A stretch of DNA of 64,000 nucleotides from the NCBI GenBank assembly GCA_014218235.1, contig CM024753.1:3720001-3784000 (forward strand), written 5' to 3'. Both the position numbers and the translations under genes were made by a program. The number at the start of each line of letters is the position of its first letter. The first letter of the stretch is position 1. The stretch comes from Colocasia esculenta (lineage: Eukaryota; Streptophyta; Magnoliopsida; Alismatales; Araceae). The notes beneath the pieces were generated by a model. The model was not told the origin of the DNA. It made no database searches and saw nothing but the letters and a program-made list of their open reading frames with translations. Shown one piece after another: positions 57,949 to 64,000 of this stretch.

Positions 57949-58722
57949 GTTTGCTAATGTATTTTGAGGAATGATTTTTTTGTAAATTCACTTCTATCAA
58001 TGGTTTATTTGCAAATATCCCATTTTGTTATCATAAAAATACAAAAAGCTATATGAGTGCAACTCTAAAAAAAGTTGTTGTGATACTTATCTTTTGTGGA
58101 TGTGGTAATATAGGTAAGGACAAGAAAAGCAATTTCCCACCATTCTACCATTGACGATTTAAAGCGCTTGAGTAGCAAAAATATTTCAATTGTAATGCAT
58201 TTATGTATGAGTTAGGTGTGATTATAATATACATTAATCGCTCAGTAGTGGCATATATATATAGTTGATTAGATTCGCGATATGCTGTACATGTCTAGGT
58301 TTCTTTGCTTTTAGAATCATGCTAAAGTTTACTTGTTGTAATTATGTCAATCAATTTTTAACGTATTATGTCTTCTTAATTAAAGAATATCTTGTTACTT
58401 TTTGTTTAGTTTTGTATCTAATCATACTCTTCATTTCTTTGTTGCTAAAATACTCTAAAATGGCTTATCTGATCAAACTTAAATGGTAAATTTGCAGCAA
58501 AGTTTCGGATGTCTCCATTAAGGCATCAGATTACATGGAAATTCCAGTTCACAGGAGTGAACATCGACCTCTCCAGAAACTGTTTCTCACTGTTCACAGT
58601 GAGTTGAACTTGGACATAAAGAAATAAAATAGAGGAAGCAACGTTTTAGAAGCAGCATCCAACCTTAGTTAAGGTACAAGTCCAGGGTACGCGCATAATC
58701 CAGTACTAGATGATTTCAATAA
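57949..58722. other. Intergenic DNA 3' of the beta-glucosidase, nothing recognised
   Basis: AT-rich, no ORF with a domain. The part nearest 58722 is the 3' untranslated region of the - strand beta-glucosidase. Confidence 0.5.
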
Positions 58723-60432
58723 CTAGGACTCGAGGAAGTCTGTGAACCACTCATGGGAAGCCTTAGGGAGGCGCTTGAGGTCATCTTTGTAGTTGACATA
58801 GCAAAGCCCAAAGCGCATGGTGTAGCCATTGCTCCACTCGAAGTTATCCATGAGAGACCAGCAGAAGTAGCCTTGCACATTTACCCCCTTCCTGCATGCA
58901 CAAAAGGAACCTCCAACTAATTAAGCTTCTATTCATGACGTTCTCAAGTGATATAGATCAGTTTTTCCCCCTCCAACACCCTTTTGATCGATCAAGGTGG
59001 ATCAACACTAGATTAGTGTCATGGAAAGGGGTAGGAAGTGCGCTATATTCATGTGCATGAGGGAGCTTCGTAATGAAAATTTCATGGTGGAGATTCTTCA
59101 ATGTGAAAAGTCTCACCTTATGGCTAAATGTACTTGTTGGAGGTGCTCTTTGTAGTACTTGACCCTAAGTTGGTCGTTCAACGCTGTGTCTAGTGGGACA
59201 TCACTGTCCACCTCACACGTTCCTGATCATTACAATGTTTGAGAAAGAAATGACATAGCACCAATGCTATCATTGATTTCTCTTTGGAAAGACGTGAGCA
59301 TGATGCATACATACCATTCTCAGTGATGTAGATCTTTGGGTTGTTGTAGTACTCTTTGGTGTAGACCAAAAGATCATGGATCCCCTGTGGGTAAGAGTAA
59401 AGCCATGTACCCGTCTGGTAGTGCAAAAACATGCGTAGGCACAATATCAGTACTCTTGAATGAAGGAGGAACTGCTCATGTTACCTTACCGTTAATCTGA
59501 TCCTAATGATAAATAATTGGAAGGACGGCAAAAAGCGTGTCAGGAAGATGCTATGATAACATTGAATGAGCATATGTACCGGTTCACCAATGGGGACTCC
59601 ATTCTTGGCCTCTGCATTGATTCATTAGGAACAAACAAAAAGGAACTCATCAGCATTATTAATAATGTAATCACTAGTTAGTGTTTATATATATATATAT
59701 ATACCTATAACCTAGCTCGACCTGTCCATTAATGGCTTATATATCTTTCCCCCATGCCAGCAAAAAAGAGTGTTTGTAGTGTCCTCTACTCAAGCTCATG
59801 CTTAATTATTTAGTCCAAAAAGTCATGTATTCTAGGGTCCCTATTTTCTCACATCTGATCATCTCCCACAAAAATTGATCGGCACCCCCCTCTCCAAACA
59901 ATGACTGTGTGAAAATTAATTAGGTCCAACTTTTTAATCATTATGGCAAAGCCCTATGATCTATATACCATCATATATTTTTGTGGAAAAGCCATCTGCA
60001 CCATGGATACATAATATATTTTTGTGCCATGAATATATGATAGAGATAGTCCTACATGATGTATTTAATTTCCTGAATAGTCTTATATAACATGCATGCA
60101 TGTAATTAAAATACATAGGGACAGCACCCACCAAGTAGGTTGACATAGGCATCATTTTGGTAGCTGATGGGCACAGGGTTGGGGGGCATGGGAAGCCCCT
60201 GCGTGTATCTTGCAGTGTAATAATTAATGCCGATGAAATCATAGGATCCCATGAGCATGTCGGTTTCCTCCTCCGTGAAGTGGGGGAGCCTCTCCCGCGC
60301 TATGGCCCTCATGATAAAGGGGTAGTCCCCATGAACCAATGGCTGTATAAACCTGGTCATCTCAAAAGGAAACAAAGAGACCAATATGTTAATAAAACAT
60401 GAACCATGCCCTCGGGCTGTGAAAGTTTATAT

Positions 60433-60807
60433 TAGGGCTGTAATCAGGGCAGATTTGGAATCAGAAACACATATTTCGATTCTGATTCCGATTTCAATAA
60501 TTAAAATATAGTTTCGATTTCGATTTCGATAAAGTTAATTTCGATTCTGATAACATTATCAGAACCGAAATTCTAATAAACTAAGGAGCTTACTATGATT
60601 TTATCTTTTGAGTTTATGGATAATTTATCGGATAACCGATATCGATTTTGACTATTTTTTTAATGTTGATTCCGATTCCGATAATTTATCAGAATATCCG
60701 ATACCAATTCCGGTAAACTATCGGTATCAATTTTTAATTTCAAAATCGATAATTTTTATAGAAATCAGGTTAGAATATCGATATATCGAGTTCCGTTTGC
60801 AGCCCTA
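60433..60807 (+). mobile_element. hAT-like MITE in intron 8 of the beta-glucosidase
   Basis: Starts TAGGGCTGTAATC and ends TTTGCAGCCCTA, an 11-12-bp inverted repeat. The 8-bp flanks (GTTTATAT and CCTTACAT) agree at 5 of 8 positions, a decayed target duplication. The interior is full of TTTCGATT / GATAATTTATC words, as in the debris at 15948-16420. It ends about 50 bp from the exon 8 donor. Confidence 0.7.
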
Positions 60808-63212
60808 CCTTACATAGAGTAATAGACGCAAAGATTACGAAGGTTTAGTGGTTCTGACCATCCATATGCAAATCCAGAGATCTCATTCTTGATTGGGTAT
60901 CTTGCAGAGAGCTCGAGTAAGGGACCATCCACTGGGTCACCAGGGTGATGCCAATCTCGCCTTGTTGTTTGTCCTGCGAACGTAATGTTCAAGGTTATAG
61001 CTTGCCATAAAATTTGAATATTGGAGGACCAACAAATTCTGTAATTGTAAACTTTGTCAAGGTCAATTACTTCTTCCATAATAGGTAACGGGAAACCTAC
61101 TTGGTATTTCTCTCGGTAGAGCTTAACACTTCGAGCATGGGCCAGCAACATGTTGTGGGTGACGATGTATGGCTCGGTTGCGGAGTCGCCTGCAGAGCAT
61201 ATCGCCCTATTCGAGCACCGGCCGGGTGCGTTCTTGCCGCTGTCATAGCCGCTGCGAGTGAAGGAGGATGGCTCGTTCAGGGTGATCCAGTGCTTCACCC
61301 GGTCTCCAAATGCTTCAAAGCAGACCTTTGAGTAGTACTCGAAATCATCCCTGAGGGGGCCGGGAGGAAGAGTTCATCCAACAAAAAAAGTAGGAGATGG
61401 ATCACCAAGACAGTGGAGTCCAGAGAGATATTTGGTATATTAATGTAGTATGTTAGAAGAGTAAAACCATGGAGGAATTTATATATGTGGTCCTTCCGAT
61501 TGGTCACTAGCTAGGTTTTGGGATCGACATCGAGGTTACTGTATCGGATCCGGATTAATTATAGGGTGTGGAATATATATAGAGCTAATTAACCCTCGTG
61601 AGCATTTGTGTTAAAAAGGATATTATAAAAGTTTTGATCTAGATGGAGAGCTTACACTATTCTTCGGTCCAGGAATCCACCGTACTCGTCTTCAAGAGCT
61701 TGTGGGACGTCCCAGTGGAAGAGTGTCAGGAAAGGCTTTATGCCTGTGTGGAAATTAAGGCATCCACACGTACGGCGTCAGTCCATTCATTTAGAAAGTG
61801 ATCGAGTTAAAGAGATATATGCGGATATGCTTAATTACCATTTGCTATCAACTCATCTATGAGCTTGTTGTAATAAGCGATCCCGTCTGGGTTTGGGGTG
61901 CCCCTGCCATCTGCGGATGCCCGACATGAATGCAGAGCTTGTTGTAATAATTAGCAGGTAATTGTATAGGAGAACATTTATATGATCAAAGTGGCTTCAG
62001 CCTAGGAAAAATATCTACCAGGCAGAATTCTTGGCCAGGAGATGGAGAACCTGTACACATCTGCACCCATGTCCTTCAGCACCTTCACATCTTCCTGTAG
62101 ACATATCGTTTGTTAAATCTCCGAGCAAAATTAATGTAAAGCACGAAAGCTTCATGAATATATGTCTTGGACCTACTTTGAAACGATGGTAAGAGTCGAT
62201 CGCTACATCTCCATTGCTGTGATCTTTAATCTTTTCTGCGTTTTTAAAAAATGCACAATATATAGAAGAATGAACAAAGATATATACATTAAAGGAACCC
62301 GCGCCTAGATATATTTAATCAGAATGCTCAAAATTAATAGTTTAGTATTTAATTAGTAAGGTGATATAACATGTGGTGGGAGAAGTGCTATGGTGCGGCA
62401 GGGGTTTTGGTACAGCAATTTTCCGTACTATAGCGCGGGTCTTAATTTGGAATGATCAAATTTAATGACTCTCTTGATAATTCGAGCACCGAATATCATG
62501 ACCAAATATCGAGCACCCGAATATTAATGGGTGTCAAAATAGTTATTAAATTTGAATTTAAAAATCTGCACTATATTATAGCGAGCAATAAAGAGGCATG
62601 CCGTATCTTAGCATTTCTCCCACATGGGTGCTACTCCTTTAGGAATATTGTTGAAGATAATCATATGCATGTATATATACCATAGGTTGGGTATCTGAAT
62701 CTCTATATAAAAGCATCCGGACAACTATATTTCCATGTTTTTTAAGGAAGTCATAAGAATTCTTCTCTCGTTAATTGGAGATTAGATCACAAAGTGAACT
62801 CCCACCGCAAGATGGACTCGGTGGATGTGAAATCATTCATCGAGGTCAGCCATGATAAATGGGTTGTCAAAATTGCTCCAAGCACACCCAAGCGACCTGT
62901 TCTTACGCAATATTCATGGACTACAGTGATAATTCTATTTCAGTTTTCTATAATCTTTACCGACGCTGTATCTCCGGCCCTCAGACGTGGTAGTATTGCA
63001 CTGCCATCTTGGAATTAAGAGTTAGAAGCTTTCTCTGGTGCAGGCAACTTTATCTATTATATAATAACACGAAACACAAAACAAAGAGCAGTGAGGAAAC
63101 CAGGATAGGTGTGACAGAAGGTGTCCCAGATGCTCGGCTTCCTCCCTCCTTCGTCATGTGCTCCTTCGATCTGCGTTCATATATAATGGTTTTCGCATGA
63201 GAAAGAGAGAGA

Positions 63213-63320
<108 letters not shown>

Positions 63321-63682
63321 CAGACCAAACAGCACCAAACATGAAGTCCGGTGGGAAGTTCGACCTCTTCAGCAGCAGTTTGGAGTCGAGCTTGGTGTCC
63401 TTCACAACCTCCACATCGTGGTGATCAGGCTTCCTCTCCCGCATGACCACCACGCGGCCGCGGGGGAGTGGTTTGCCATAGCCGAGCTCCCTTGTCTTCC
63501 CTCCATAGGAGGGGGACGACAACCCTCCCTTCCCCAGGAGGACCGCATGGGAAGAGGTGGCAAAGGGTTTGACTGGAAGACTTACAAGCGCCATGGCTGC
63601 AATAGATGTAGGACGAAGACACCAGCGGCGCTCCTTTAGCTGCGAGCTCGATCAGTGATCTACTCCGATGTGCATTGAGATC

Positions 63683-63689
63683 ATTTATA
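63683..63689 (-). promoter_or_regulatory. Probable TATA box of the beta-glucosidase gene
   Basis: The - strand reads TATAAAT within CACTATAAATGATC, about 90 bp upstream of the ATG at 63594, a normal distance for a plant TATA box and short 5' leader. Sequence from 63700 to 64000 would be proximal promoter; no other element is claimed. Confidence 0.5.
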
Positions 63690-64000
63690 GTGGTCTCCCA
63701 TGGCTGTTACGGCGGAACTTCTGGAGCCTTTAGGATCACACCACCATCTTCGCTACGTGCATGAATGCAGTATTACAATACCACCAAACATGGTTGGCCG
63801 TTCATGTTTATTGCGGGAATTCGACCTGGTGCTGGCGACTTTGGCAGGGGATATTGTGGACACTAAAAAAAAATAACATAGGATATTATGAGATGGCCAC
63901 TGACAGCTAATCAAGTCACACAACTCCAATGTCAGGTAAAAGATAAGATCGTGTGCAGTTTGCTCGGAGAAAATCGAGTATTAGAGCACTCGAAAAATCC

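Overview
The window is plant nuclear DNA made almost entirely of nested transposable elements, with one recognisable host gene at the right edge. GC-rich host exon fragments beside AT-rich introns, the Tat-type retrotransposon and a plastid-targeted GH1 beta-glucosidase suggest a monocot angiosperm; this is inference and no species is claimed.

Layout. (1) About 1-42300 is one broken Ty3/gypsy element of the Tat lineage. It has RT, RNase H, archaeal-type RNase H and integrase on the + strand, then a 2.1-kb array of a 27-bp minisatellite bracketed by ~230-bp direct repeats, then a spliced antisense gene on the - strand encoding a plant-mobile-domain (PMD)-like protein. A 3.7-kb solo LTR with a 5-bp target duplication (TAGGC) splits the integrase at 2642-6332. 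(2) A 27.2-kb CACTA transposon (11913-39142, target duplication GAA) sits in an intron of the antisense gene. It has two-sided GACCGAAT subterminal repeats, a TNP2-type transposase (30021-33727), a second TNPA/Transposase_24-like gene with tandem micro-exons (33834-38141), and a ~17-kb 5' cargo region. The cargo holds fragments of at least four host genes (ABCB transporter, GPI-anchored lipid-transfer protein, DeSI-like PPPDE protease, Rab GDI) plus LINE and Helitron debris. (3) From about 42300 to 49364 is a second cargo region with fragments of ALADIN, SKI3, probably STE24, an ARIADNE E3 ligase and a carboxylesterase, ending in a CACTA right terminus at 49364. (4) 49365-52207 holds debris of another CACTA, in inverted orientation, whose internal block matches the left interior of the 27-kb element although its terminal repeats differ. 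(5) 52454-57890 is a third CACTA (5.4 kb, target duplication AGT), a deletion derivative fusing the start of a TNP2 gene to the rest of a TNPA-like gene; it is inserted in a small foldback element. (6) 58723-63594 (- strand) is a 13-exon plastid-type beta-glucosidase with canonical exon sizes except a 1-nt deletion in exon 8, and with a (GA)50 tract where the exon 1 splice donor should be.

How the parts work together: the 27-kb CACTA keeps both mobility genes, largely intact, and both ends while carrying host exons with their introns, so it is a gene-capturing (Pack-CACTA-like) element that may still move itself and related shorter derivatives. The order of events readable from nesting is: Tat insertion first, then the solo-LTR element into its integrase and the CACTA into its antisense-gene intron. 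No rRNA, tRNA, CRISPR or bacterial-type features were seen.
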